Shown piece by piece: positions 1 through 11,274 of a DNA stretch of 64,000 nt. Under the pieces are notes generated by a model that made no database searches, was not told the origin of the DNA, and saw only the letters and a program-made list of their open reading frames with translations. Each line of letters begins with the position of its first letter. The first letter of the stretch is position 1. Source of the stretch: Neurospora tetraspora (lineage: Eukaryota > Ascomycota > Sordariomycetes > Sordariales > Sordariaceae); NCBI RefSeq assembly GCF_033439725.1, contig NW_026944383.1, positions 2,604,001-2,668,000 of the forward strand. The letters are read 5' to 3'. The position numbers and the translations under genes were made by a program.

Positions 1-697
1 CAACTGAACCCCGGACCTTCTCATCCCGGGCGGGGCGGGGCCGGGAGTTGCCTCGGTCTCCCGGGATCAAGAACATCACCACACAGTGTTTTTCAATTTC
101 TTCTCTTTTCTTTCTCCATCTTCTTTCTCGTTTCCCTGGAAACCGATGGATATCTCTTTCATGCAAAAACAAAACAAAACAAACTGTATGGGGCTCTGAG
201 TGAATAGTTCCTGTTGTCTGGGCAACAACGGCAGCTAGCAGCAAAGCGAGATGGAGTCCCCAAAGCAACGGGATGCTACGTTGCATGAACTCATGCAACA
301 GATTTTTTTTTTCTGGTGGTTCGACAATCGATGCCCATCCACTCTGTGTGGAGAGTTTCCACCAAGAGGAGAAAGGTGAGCATTCGCGCCAACGGCGCCA
401 CAACTCACAAGGAGAAACTTGGAGAAGAAGAAGAGCCGAAAACTAAACGCATAGCAAAACCTCCCCACTCGACGCGACCGGCCGCGGCCCGTCTGCTTGG
501 TTCCCCCTTGTTGCTCCGTACAGTTGAATACCCCGCCCGGACTCCCGCCGGAGTGACCTGGGCTGTGTAGAACCGGGAGTTCCTTTCGACTTTTCGGTGG
601 TTCGGATTTCATGGTCCGGTAAACCAGCAATTTCAGCAACGAAACCAATTGCCATGACCTGTCCAAGACCGGACCGGACACAGCGCCGTAACAACTA
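1..697. other. Intergenic, no gene seen
   Basis: This stretch is moderately GC-rich and ends at the left end of an inverted-repeat element. Short open frames overlap on both strands, but none shows a recognisable motif, a splice pattern or coding-like composition. A GC-rich block lies near bases 25-60. I see no RNA gene. Confidence 0.5.
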
Positions 698-734
698 AGG
701 GCCTATTTGGCGCGTCTGAAATAGGGTTCTGAAA
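698..734 (+). repeat. Left terminal inverted repeat of the 0.7-2.0 kb element
   Basis: It pairs with the right repeat at about 1989-2024. Conserved core: TTTGGCGCGTCTGAAAT. Confidence 0.75.
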
Positions 735-1988
735 TCTTCTGACAAGGGTATTTCAGAGTGGTATTTGGAAGCACTCTGAACGTTTTAGTACTGAAATCGC
801 TGCAAAAGTCGGTCTCTGAAATTCCTGCCCCCACATTCGTATCCCAGCCAATCAAATATCGTAAATCTTCTAAAATTAATTTTAAACACTTTAGAGGCCA
901 CCCTTCTTCTAAAATACACCTTTTTACACCAAAATCAATAACCTACCTTCAATACTACCCAATAATACTAATACCTAGATCAATTACTATATTCCCCGCC
1001 GCTCTTATCCAACATTGTAAACGCCTTGAGCGAAATATACATCGTAAAAAGCTAGTGCTAAAGCTAGCGATAATACTTATTAATACTTCGTTAATACTAT
1101 AAGTTACCTATATCCCTATCAATCGCACTAAGAATAATTAGTTCACGACAATAAAACTTCTATACAATCATATAGGACGCTTCCAATCATTAATAAAGAT
1201 AACGCTACGTACGTTTTATAGGTTAGTAATATAGCTAGGCAATCATACCGAATTATCCTCTTCGAAAATAACTTCGATATACGAAAAAGTCCTATTATTT
1301 CTCCTTATAGTAGTATAAGGCTTAACCTTTCATATAACCATATATACCCTAGGGTTTAATCTAGAATTAGTATACCGATTAATATATATCTATATAATAA
1401 TAATAATAAAGGGTATAAACTAACTAGAACGCAACTTCTTTTATGAAGTTCTTAATATATACTTCGTACTTACGCTCAAAAAACCATTATCGACTACCCT
1501 CTTCAATACATTAAGGAGGGTTATTTCCTACTCGTCATTCTACTACTATAATTTCTTAAGTACCCTACTAATAGGGTTCTTAAATTTACGCTAAGAGGGT
1601 CACTAGGAAGAGATTATCACCTACGAAGTAGGCACCTAGGAGGCAAATTAACTAAATTATATAAATAGTGGTACTACAGAGGGGAGAGGAATATATACGG
1701 GTAGCTTATTGGCTACTTAACTAGCTGTTTGGGAGCCAGCTATTTTATTAGTAGATTTGGTAGTTTTAATCAGTAAAGAGACACAAAGAAGATTACATTA
1801 ATTATCGACCCATAAATACGAAATGTGGTGCCAAGTATAGAGCTCCACGATTTTAGGACACCAAACGGCATTCTGAAATGGGGCTTTGAATAGGAATAGG
1901 GTAGAGCTCAAAATCTCGGCATTTACCGCAAAATTCCGGTTCAGAATAGTCTGTACTATTCCTCTGAAAAGCACTTCAGAGGACCCCT

Positions 1989-2024
1989 TTCAGAAACCCA
2001 TTTCAGACGCGCCAAACAGGCCCT
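1989..2024 (-). repeat. Right terminal inverted repeat of the 0.7-2.0 kb element
   Basis: This is the reverse complement of the left repeat, with about three mismatches. It is followed by AACAACAA, the probable target-site duplicate. Confidence 0.75.
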
Positions 2025-2026
2025 AA

Positions 2027-5000
2027 CAACAATTCTATATATCCCGCGGGGTTCTCCGGCCGGCAACTTCCCCCTCTCCTCCTCCGAGTCCAATGCCGCA
2101 TTGCCGCATCCCGGGCGGCGGGCGGGGGGGCACCCACTGCCCCACATGTCCGAGCGGATAATCCGGCGCAACGCAACTCGGGAACGTCCCGCTGCCCGCA
2201 ACGCCCGCAACGCCCGCATCGCATTGTCTTTCCGCAATCCGTCCTGCCTGCCTGCCTGCCGACTATTTACGCAGTATGCTCACGGATAGCGGACTTTGCC
2301 GGATACCTATTTTAATACCCGAGTGTGTGCATTACATACACATACTACGTACAGCGAATATGGACGGACGTACAAGCAAACGGGATCGGTTTCGTACCGC
2401 TACATACGCAGTTGGTTGCGCTTACAGCCCTGATATATATTTAATGCCGTGCTACGGTGAGGCCTGGGAGACCTGATTGCGAACCGCCGGAGCCATGGTC
2501 ATATCATTGCGGCGCGGGGTGGCAATTCTACCTCTAGGCAATCTGCAAGCCAGCTTTGGTTTGTGATATGATCTGCCGAGTGCCCGTGTCTGCCTACCTT
2601 GGATGATGGATGGGAACACTGCGCAGGTCACAGTTCATATTATGCGGATAGGCTTGGTGATAAGGTGATCTTTTGCCTGAAGAGAGCATGGAGATGGGTG
2701 CGCCTTGACGCGTGGTCACGGGGAGGGAGGATGACACTCCGTCAGCGTTGTGATACCGGTACGTGGTCATTGCGGTTCAGGACAGACAGTATCGAGAACG
2801 AGGACGAGGACTGGACGATCAGGTCCAGAGCCTTGTTGGATGCCTCTAGCCAGAATCGCCTGATAATACTTCGTCGAATGACGGATCTACCGGCATACAT
2901 ACATATGCCACAGGCTACAGCGGCAAAGTCAGCAAAGCATGAGCATGAGCATGAAGCATGTCGATAGCTTCAACGCAAGTAGTCAAGCATCAGTCACACC
3001 GCAAGACAACCACCACCACCACCACCCAGGTATGTTGTGTCCGGGGATGTCTTCCTCCGCATGCTACACCACTACGCCGTACGTTTGGAATCCGACCGAC
3101 GGCATGAACGCCCATTCTCTAGACGAGACGATATGATAGGTATATTTGCGAGATTGTTACCTGACGAGCGCGCCTGAGAGAGAAAATCTCTTCCAAAAAG
3201 CTGCCGTGAGGGGAAGCTGCCCGCTACACTGCCTTGGTGTGGAAAAAAGAGGAAAAGGGAAAATGGACCAAAGAGAGACGTGCCTTATGAGCCAATGAAT
3301 CCGCGTCGGACCAGGGCAGATATGTAGAAGGATTTCGTGAAAAGATGTCGACATCACGCCGCGCGGAGAAGATATACGGTTCAAGAAGCGCGGCTCTGGG
3401 CTGGGCACGAAAACGCGGTTAAAAAGATGGCGTCTCGTCTCGTCTCAGTCTCGTCTCGGGAGCCCGTGTAGACTGTAGAGTGACAATGATGCGCGTCAAC
3501 CCGCGTGGCTTTGGTGATTTGGACGAATCCCGAACTTGGAAAGAGGAAATCTCGAAATCTCGAAATCGCCAATTCGCGAATCTCGTGTGAGGATCTCCGA
3601 CTCGTCCGGGGTCCAGGCAGGGTTGGATTTATGATATCTTTTTTTACCCCGCGGTTGGTTGGGCTTGGAAACTTCCAAGGATTCACGAACCTGCAGCATC
3701 AATCAGGCCTCCTCGGCCTCCTAGCGTAACTGTAACGCGGGGGGTGGCCTATTGGGAGAGATCTACGATGTATTCAAGATACATAGTGATACCCGGACGC
3801 GGTGAGGGAAAGGGTCTGGCCTGTCTTTTACGTGCCTTTGCGTGTTGGTGTCGTGTTTTCGGTCACTTTTATCTGCGAGCCTTGCTTCCAGAATCGCTAG
3901 CACCATGCGTTCCCCTCTCAGAGGTCGTCTTGGTCGGGCATTGATACAGCTTCGGTTCACGGTGTGCGGCATGTTTTGGTGAGGATCACCGCGGGGAATT
4001 GGACTCGGCGTGAATGGTTGTGGATGGAGACTTTTGTCAAAACGTCTGAAATTTGGACACCGAGAAGCGGGGGAGAGCAACATGATGTTATGTATCCCAG
4101 TACGAAGGCAGAAGGTTGGTGTTAATTACCGACTTTCATAGACCTTACCATTCTTACAGGCATCTATCTATCTTCAGTTCAAACTTACACCCCCGGCTGT
4201 AGGTGACCCGAAATACGTACCCGAGTGTACCTGACCCTGTACATACCGCTATGTACATACATATGTAACGTACGAACGGAAAGACGGGGCTGCATTACAC
4301 TACATCAATGTGCATCTTGCACATCCTTTCCCGGAACTGCATATTCCATGGTTGTCAGATCATCTCTTTCCATTTCAAGTTCCCAACTCCTTTTTTCCCT
4401 GTGTGAAGTTGTGTAAAGGACGAAACCCAAACGAACGAACCAGACAGTCCATCACGCATCTCGCCATTACAAACGCAAGATCCAAGGAATATTCTCACTC
4501 CATCCTGACACTTTGGGATTCTTCGGTACCATCCAGCTGGAGCGAGCTGGAAGTGATCGACGATGATCAGACACTCCACTCGAAACACACCGAAAACTTG
4601 AAGGATATCCAGGATATCTTAAACCGAGCCAAGGATATTGATTTCCATTACGAATGTCCTTTCCTTCGGGTCAAGTTTGACGAAATAGGCGATTACTTGG
4701 CAGTATGAAATCCCGTTCCTCGTTCTCGGCACGTGCGTGTAGTATTGCCCTGCTAGAGCTAGCTACCTAGCGAGGGGCGAGTTCCGAGACAATTTCAAGG
4801 CTGACCGTTCGTAGTTCAAGCCGGCCAGTAGAAAATAGCTAACACAGGAAATGACGACTACAAAAGAGTGACTATCCGACTCACGAACCATTCGTTTTCT
4901 CTTTCATCGGCGGGTTCATGTTCCATGTGTGTTAAAAGTTCTATCAAATCCCAAAGGAGAAACGAATGCCGTTCAAAACCCACACAACTTCGCCGTTCTG

Positions 5001-6291
5001 TTCGTTACACATCACATTCTCGAAACTTGGAAACATGAATAGCGGGTTACCTCAGGAACTCAGCTCGGTCTAGTGTAGTTACCTCGAAGGAGCTCGGCTA
5101 CCTCTAACCCCCCCTGGCCGATCATGATGTCCCATTCAAACATCCCAATCTTGAACAACTTCCGTCGAACCCCGAACCTGTCAAAATCCCCGTTTGCACG
5201 TTCGTGATCCGATTACAGATTTGCTAGTTGGTTGGTACATAAGGGGAACCATACATAGGTACCTGGTAACGCCCTCCCTTGAGACTTGCCCGTTCAGATT
5301 TCTACGAATACTGTCCAATCAAACGGGTTCTGAACCAGAATGTCGGGGACTTTGGATCATGGATGGATACTGGATGGATGGATGGATGGATGGTGGCCTC
5401 ACAAACGGAAGCAGGTTTCATGAACTGGTTCGAGCCACCATTTACGACGCTCATTGGTGATTTGGAAGCCTGGGAATAGTAAGGCCTGGGTGATAGAATG
5501 GCAAGCACCTCACCTCGTCAACTCGCCGGCTCGCCTCAGCCAGCCGAGACAGTGAAAGGAGGTTGAGCAGCGCAAGCCACTCGACCTATGTACTATCATG
5601 ACGGGCTCCTCGAAAAGGAGATAGATATGTAGGGCCCGGCACGAACACATCGTGTCGGAGCTGAACCATCAAACCCCGTAGAACCAACCACTCATCAGGT
5701 ATCAACCCGTCCTGTTCCGTTCTATGCGCGTTGCCGTTACGAAATGTCTTTCATGTTCCAGCATGAACGAGATCCGTTCGTTGTCCCGTTTAATAAAGCC
5801 GGAGTCGTCTTTTGTCGATATTATCACTTTGAGAATTCCTCACCTACGTTAGGATGAAGAAGAATTAATTATTGCAATAGCTGTATGCTTTAGTTGTAAT
5901 TCATTACATATGTAAGGTAGGTAGCTATCACTATCACTATCTCTACCAAGTAATGCAACACCCTCACTCACATTCGGGTTGCTAAAATCTAGAATCAACC
6001 AGCCGGTTACACTGCGCCGGCTGGCTGGACAAGCAATTTCAAATAACTTTGCATGGTACCTATGCTATTTGGTTACATACTTCCCCCCCTGAGTTCATTC
6101 AGTCCGCAGGCATATTATCGAAAAAGAGAGTTTCTCCAAACCGTTAAATTGAAATTGATGTTCAACCCTCTCATTCCTCCTCCTTGAGACAGACGGTCGA
6201 CAACATATCAATGCCTATGACTTCAATCCCCAACTAACTGGACCAGATCACAATCCTTCCTCCCACTTGGAGGAGGGAGGCCAAAAGATTC

Positions 6292-6325
<34 letters not shown>

Positions 6326-7738
6326 TTCCAGTTACACAACACCCATTATTTTCTATTTCTCCCTTCTCTTCCAATTCTCGAGTCATCACACATCCATCAC
6401 AGTACCACAACATCCCGTACCTGGCCTGCCACAGCATGCAGATCTCATACATTACATGAGGGACGGCCGACGGGTACCACTTCGGAAGATACGAGCCACG
6501 ACGGCAGCAGCAGCAGCGGCGGCGGCGGCGGCGGCGGGTTATGTTGCAGGTTGCGTTTGGGGGTTCTCGGGGGTCTTCGAGGGGGAAAGGAGGGGGCAAA
6601 TGATTGTCTGTTTTGTGTTACTAGTTGAATGGATCGTGGGGGGAATGCTTGTGAGATGTACAAGGTGAAAGAAGGTATTGTAGGAGGAGTGAAGTAGACA
6701 GAAAAGATGGGCAAGGTCTGAGAGAGGTCACCGTCGATGATGATGATGTATCGTGCCTGTCTAACGCGTGAAATGCTCCGAGTCCAAGTCTGTCTTATTC
6801 CATGGTTATACCCAGGTCTTTGGTGATTACCGCTTGATTTTCCGCTCATAACTCTGCAGACGGATTATTTACAATGCTGTTTGTACTCTTCAACGCTTTC
6901 ACCATCCCATCTCACTACCTTTCCTTATGGGATCGGACCTATCATGTCCACTTCGCTTGCCCCTGGGGGCTTCTGTCACTCTATTGTTTTTTCTCTTGCT
7001 CATTTTGTTAACTCGCTCACTCCTGCAGTGCTTTGCCTGAGCTTTCTGGTGACGGTCGGGTCCTTTCCTCCGGTATGTGCATACCTATCTGGCGACCCAG
7101 CAGCGGAGAGGAAACGACTGAAGATCGCATTTGCCTGTCTTAAGCTTCCAGCCTCTTTAGCTATTTTTTTCTGTGAGGAGAGTGTATGAATATAGGCCAG
7201 GGTCGACAGATATGAAGACCAGATATGGTGATGCTCAATCTGCCTTTTGGGCTAGCAGTACCACCCAACGGGTATTGTGCACCTGCTACCATGCTGTGTT
7301 TGTGGACAAGAAGAAGCTGCTTGCTCAGCATGCCTGAGTATAGCGTGGTCAAGCGACGGAGTCTGCGTCCTTCATAGAGTTGCCCTGAGGGTCGCTTCCT
7401 GCGTGCGGGAGAGGATATGGAATGCCGTAACGAACTCGGCTCCCATGGTTATATAAATGGACCGCCGTAGACATCCCGAGGCATAAGTTGACCCGGATGG
7501 ATGAAAATAACCCAAATTCCCGACCAGACTTCGTTTCCCATCACGATTCCCGACTCCAGCGGGCACTCTATGCCCAAAAACAGTCGCTTGTTCAAGAGAA
7601 GAGAACTGACGGAAACCGCGACGATAGTTCGTCTCGTTCATCCTGGCTTAGTCCACTGTACTCCTCCTCGATAGCTTCCAACATGAATTCGTCGAACAAA
7701 ACGATTGACCCCAAGTAAATAATCCGTTTATCACACCA
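2027..7738. other. Long gene-poor stretch of 5.7 kb
   Basis: I find no reading frame here with a recognisable domain or convincing exon structure. The longest open frames (2599-2967, 4310-4708 and 6267-6668) overlap competing frames or low-complexity sequence. The stretch holds simple repeats: GTCTC-type pentamers near 3429-3460, GGAT tetramers near 5360-5393, an A30 tract at 6293-6322 and a CAG/CGG triplet run near 6503-6537. An 8-bp hairpin stem lies at 5999-6024. The 3' UTR of the gene ending at 7739 probably occupies the right end. Confidence 0.45.
6293..6322. repeat. A30 homopolymer tract
   Basis: An uninterrupted run of 30 adenines in intergenic DNA. No gene remnant or target duplication is seen beside it, so I treat it as a simple repeat and not as the tail of a retroposed copy. 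Confidence 0.85.
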
Positions 7739-10600
7739 CTAGTGATATGGAATGCAGAAGTCAATCCATGTGCCGAGGTAGTCGAGACGGTTGCCATGTT
7801 CCTCTTCCAGCTTCCAGACAATTTCAAATTCTTCGTAGTTGAGTCTGCCCCAGCCGCCACGCTCCTTGGCCTCCTTTTCGGCTAGGTCGAGGAAACGCCA
7901 CTGAACAAGAGTATTGATTGGAATGTTTGATGGATCTTGCGGTTCTTGGCTTGCGTCGTGGTTGCCTTCTGCCGTAGTTGTGCTGGAGGATGCAGATGGG
8001 ATAGCGGCGGCATCAGCCTCGTTGGCCCTTCCCTTGGGTGAAGGGTGGTCTTGAGTTTCTCCAGTGACCGAGGTACGAGGCACAGTTTCAGACATGGAGT
8101 TGGGTCGAAACTGAGGCAGTGTCGGATCGCAGTAAGTGGAAGCACTCGGTTCGTTGTGATGCATCTCTTCCGCCGCCTCGACAGTTTCAGCGCCGTTGGA
8201 GGGCTCTTGATTGTCAGCATCGTGTTGTGGTTCTTCTGTGGGCTCAGCTTCAGCTTGAGAGGTCTCGTCGACACTATAGCCACTAGCCGCCAAAAGCTCC
8301 TGCAAACTCTGCTCGGAGATGGGCTTGTCGCCGTCCCGGTCATTGATATCTTCTGACGGACGGAAAAACAGCATCTCCTCGGCAGCCTTCTGGATCATGC
8401 CGCCGTCGGCATGTTGCACCACGCCTTTCTCGATAGACTCGAGCAATGGGCGGTACTTGTCGCGGACAGCCTTGGTTTCGGCACACCGAATCGCTATGTC
8501 CTCCTTGAACTTGAAGAGCCTATCGAGAAGCTCGTTGAAGGATTGCTGGATAACCTGGTAGAAGACCTCCTTGCCAGCGTCTCTTTCGGCGCCGGGGATC
8601 TCCATACCTCCCCAACGCTCAGGGATGCTTCGCGAGGATGTGGAAGGGTTGGATCGAGTGTCATAGTCGTCCCCGTCCTCGGCAAACCGAACTTTTGGGG
8701 ATGATGGCGAGCGCGGGGAAACCGGTTTGGAACTCTCACCCACTCCATTCAGGTTGGCCAAAATGTCTTGTTCTGGGTCCCAATAGCCCGGAGGCAATGC
8801 GCCCTCTTCCTCATCCAGGTAGAATTGTCGTCTCCGGTAGCGTTCAATGAGCCTTTTGCGCACGTTCCTCTCAGCGCGGACGTATCGGCGGTAGCGGGCA
8901 TCGGCGTCGTCGGTCATCCTCATGACAAATCCCTCACCACGAATGATGTTCGGGTCTGAGTCGTCCTGTTGGGCTCTGGCACGGTCGCGGTGTCCATCCT
9001 CTTCCTCGCTCGTCCCGTCATGATCTTCGTCGGGGTCGGTAACAAAGAGGAGATCGTCGCCTTCCCGTCGTCGACCAGTAAGCAACGATGGTAGGTCCTC
9101 AATGCGGGCAGGTGGGTTCAGCAAGGCAGCAAAGTAGCGCAGGGACTCTCTGGGCATTCCATTAGCCTCCTGGTTGTTGTATTCCTCCAGGATAGCCGCA
9201 AAAAGGGATTCGCTATCACGATTTTCCTGCTGAAAGATGCTCTCGAGCACGGCGTCACGATCAGCTGTGTCGGGTTTGTCCTCATTGACAACGCTGGTGC
9301 GTCCGTCCATGATTCGCACATTACCGTTACTGGTAAAAACCTTTCCATACATGGGCCGATCACTATCCGATCTAGGGATAGCACCTTCACGTCCAAAGAA
9401 GCTGCTCACAGGATGTCTACTAGAAATCAGCTGCTTGACTTCGTTAGAGCTCATGACCTGATCGTCGAGGCCTTCCAGCATGTCCTTGTGCATCTCCTTA
9501 AACAGCACGTAATAGGCGCGGAACAAACGTAGAAAGTCACGGCGGTCCACATAACCATCTCCGTCAATATCGTAGCCATTGAAGATGCGGCGAAGCCTGT
9601 GCTTGCTTTTGCGGTAAGTGGTGGCATGCAGGAACTCGGAGAAGCCGATCAGATCATCGTTGTTGGTGTCGTAGAAGGCGAACATGCGGTCGTATAGGAG
9701 ATTTGGGGCATTATGACGGTTCGAACCAGAAGGCACCAGGGTGCGCTCAAAGGTCTTGCGATCCATGGCCAGGTTGAGGCCGTCTGGGTCCTCCTTCCAC
9801 TCGGTGTTTGCCAAGAATGTCCATTGCTCCCACAAGGCTTCTAGTTCGGGACGCTCCAAGCCAGTCGACCGAGACAGCTTCGCGATGGCCGCCCTATTAA
9901 GCACTCGCACGCAGTTGTCGGGATTTCCGGGGTACCATACAGGCTGGAGCTGTCGGGGACCCAATCTCGGGGCGGGAACCTTGATCTTGTAGAACACGTG
10001 TGTCTTGATGTGGAGGTCTTGGGATTCGCAAGTCTCGCAGAGGTCGAAGTCGGCACAGTTGGCGCAGCGGTATCGAATGCCACGGATGGGCACTATTCCG
10101 CAAGCGTTGCACTGGCAGCCACGGTGAACGTAGGAGCTGCGCCTGGCATTGTCCTCGGAAACGCGAAACAGGAGGTTGACGATATTCTGGCCGGCGCGGT
10201 GATTGGCGTACCCGTCTCCGGGGCCGTTGTCGTTCCACCAGTCGTCATCAGCAATCTGTAGGGCCTGGTCGTCGGCAACAGTCTGGGCATCGGCGGGTTC
10301 GGCGTTCGTGTTGGGGTCATCAGGGTTGCCTTCTGCGGCACGAGCGGTAGCGGAGTCTTGAGAAACATCGGAGCGGCGGCGGTCGGGGTCGCGGTCGCGG
10401 TGGAGGTTGGGGGCAGAACGTCTACGGTGACGGACGGCATTGCTTCGGCGGACACGACGGGACGAGTCAGGTTCGGGGAGAGACGGGTTGTAGATGCGGT
10501 AGCAGAAATAGCCCAGGGAGGCGGCGGCAGCACAGGAGAATAGGGCGACGCCGATCCGGTGCCTGGTCAGCGTCGAGGCTGCGGCACTTGGGTGTTCCAT
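7739..10600 (-). CDS. EF-hand and ZZ zinc-finger membrane protein (953 aa)
   Basis: A single-exon gene. Residues about 15-35 form one hydrophobic segment near the N terminus, followed by a basic, Arg-rich stretch, which suggests an N-terminally anchored membrane protein. Residues about 158-205 form a ZZ-type zinc finger (CQCNAC, CANC and CETC pairs followed by His). Two canonical EF-hand loops follow: DTNNDDLIGFSE at 311-322 and DIDGDGYVDRRD at 344-355. The C-terminal half is acidic and mostly disordered, ending in a short folded, Trp-rich tail. ZZ fingers bind peptides and EF-hands bind calcium, so a calcium-sensing adaptor on an internal membrane is likely, but the specific role is unknown. 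The ATG at 10600 is the first in frame and directly precedes the hydrophobic segment. It is transcribed divergently from the next gene across 674 bases. Confidence 0.88.
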   Translation of the reverse strand: MEHPSAAASTLTRHRIGVALFSCAAAASLGYFCYRIYNPSLPEPDSSRRVRRSNAVRHRRRSAPNLHRDRDPDRRRSDVSQDSATARAAEGNPDDPNTNAEPADAQTVADDQALQIADDDWWNDNGPGDGYANHRAGQNIVNLLFRVSEDNARRSSYVHRGCQCNACGIVPIRGIRYRCANCADFDLCETCESQDLHIKTHVFYKIKVPAPRLGPRQLQPVWYPGNPDNCVRVLNRAAIAKLSRSTGLERPELEALWEQWTFLANTEWKEDPDGLNLAMDRKTFERTLVPSGSNRHNAPNLLYDRMFAFYDTNNDDLIGFSEFLHATTYRKSKHRLRRIFNGYDIDGDGYVDRRDFLRLFRAYYVLFKEMHKDMLEGLDDQVMSSNEVKQLISSRHPVSSFFGREGAIPRSDSDRPMYGKVFTSNGNVRIMDGRTSVVNEDKPDTADRDAVLESIFQQENRDSESLFAAILEEYNNQEANGMPRESLRYFAALLNPPARIEDLPSLLTGRRREGDDLLFVTDPDEDHDGTSEEEDGHRDRARAQQDDSDPNIIRGEGFVMRMTDDADARYRRYVRAERNVRKRLIERYRRRQFYLDEEEGALPPGYWDPEQDILANLNGVGESSKPVSPRSPSSPKVRFAEDGDDYDTRSNPSTSSRSIPERWGGMEIPGAERDAGKEVFYQVIQQSFNELLDRLFKFKEDIAIRCAETKAVRDKYRPLLESIEKGVVQHADGGMIQKAAEEMLFFRPSEDINDRDGDKPISEQSLQELLAASGYSVDETSQAEAEPTEEPQHDADNQEPSNGAETVEAAEEMHHNEPSASTYCDPTLPQFRPNSMSETVPRTSVTGETQDHPSPKGRANEADAAAIPSASSSTTTAEGNHDASQEPQDPSNIPINTLVQWRFLDLAEKEAKERGGWGRLNYEEFEIVWKLEEEHGNRLDYLGTWIDFCIPYH

Positions 10601-11274
10601 GGTGATGACCGTGATGGTGTTGGGCAGCGGATCATGGTATCATGCTTGGAACTATGTTGTGACAAGATGCGTGGTAAGCGACTGAAGCTTGTCGTGACTT
10701 GTGTATGCGGTGTTGAAGTGTTGGTTCGTCTTTCCTTTGGATGAAGAAGTTGGGGAGGAGGAAGTTTGAAGTTTGAATTCAAAGTTCGGAGCTGTCTCGA
10801 AGCGGCAGTGGATTACCCCACAATTCGTCAACACACCCCCCCTGCTCTTCCTCCCCACAACCCCATTCTCCCTTCGTCATCAATCATCTTCCTCCAATTC
10901 AACGACGAGGCATGGGCATCGTCAAAGACGCCATAGTTTTACTCATATGGTAATTCTCAGAAATGGGAAAAGACTCAGATTGTTTGCTTATTGTATCTTG
11001 AACTTTCTTTTTCCTTCAACTCATCAGCTTCCACTTCCACGTTCTCCTTCCACATCCTGACCAAGATCTGACTTACACAAATCAAGACAGGTACTGTGAC
11101 TTCACCTCCAAGTTGGGAATATAAATCCAAGAACCCTTTTCCCCGCATTGCTGTTGATGGCTAACCTTGAATTCTTTTCTTTGATCCAACATCACAATGT
11201 CCCCCTACCCAGTACTCAACCCAACTTTATCTCTTCCTCCCCCAAATCCGGCACCGTGATGCACCCGACCAACA
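10601..11274. promoter_or_regulatory. Shared divergent promoter region
   Basis: These 674 bases separate the starts of two divergent genes and must hold both promoters and leaders. CT-rich stretches near 10840-10900 and 11010-11060 are typical of fungal leaders. I see no defined operator. Confidence 0.4.

Larger units (their letters stand above)
698..2024. mobile_element. Decayed TIR DNA transposon, hAT-like or PIF/Harbinger-like
   Basis: Both ends carry an inverted repeat that matches at about 33 of 36 positions. The left end reads AGGGCCTATTTGGCGCGTCT and the right end, reverse-complemented, reads AGGGCCTGTTTGGCGCGTCT. Most differences are G/A changes, as RIP would leave. The flanks offer two target-site readings. 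One is 8 bases, AACAACTA on the left and AACAACAA on the right (7 of 8), typical of hAT elements. The other is a perfect TAA outside GGGCC...GGCCC, typical of PIF/Harbinger. The 8-base match is less likely to arise by chance. The 1.3 kb interior is very AT-rich, full of stops, and has no readable transposase. It may be a dead autonomous copy or a non-autonomous one. Confidence 0.75.

Noticed and set aside
2599-2967. A 122-codon open frame (+)
   Set aside because: No domain, no neighbouring exons and mixed composition; the codons look like chance in GC-balanced DNA.
4310-4708. A 132-codon open frame (+) whose second half looks faintly protein-like
   Set aside because: It overlaps other frames, has no plausible introns to extend it and no motif I recognise.
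6293-6322. Poly-A tail of a retroposed copy
   Set aside because: No gene-like sequence precedes it on either strand and no target duplication is seen.
6267-6668. Frames reading through the A30 tract and the CAG/CGG run
   Set aside because: Lys and Ala runs come from simple repeats; no protein features remain without them.
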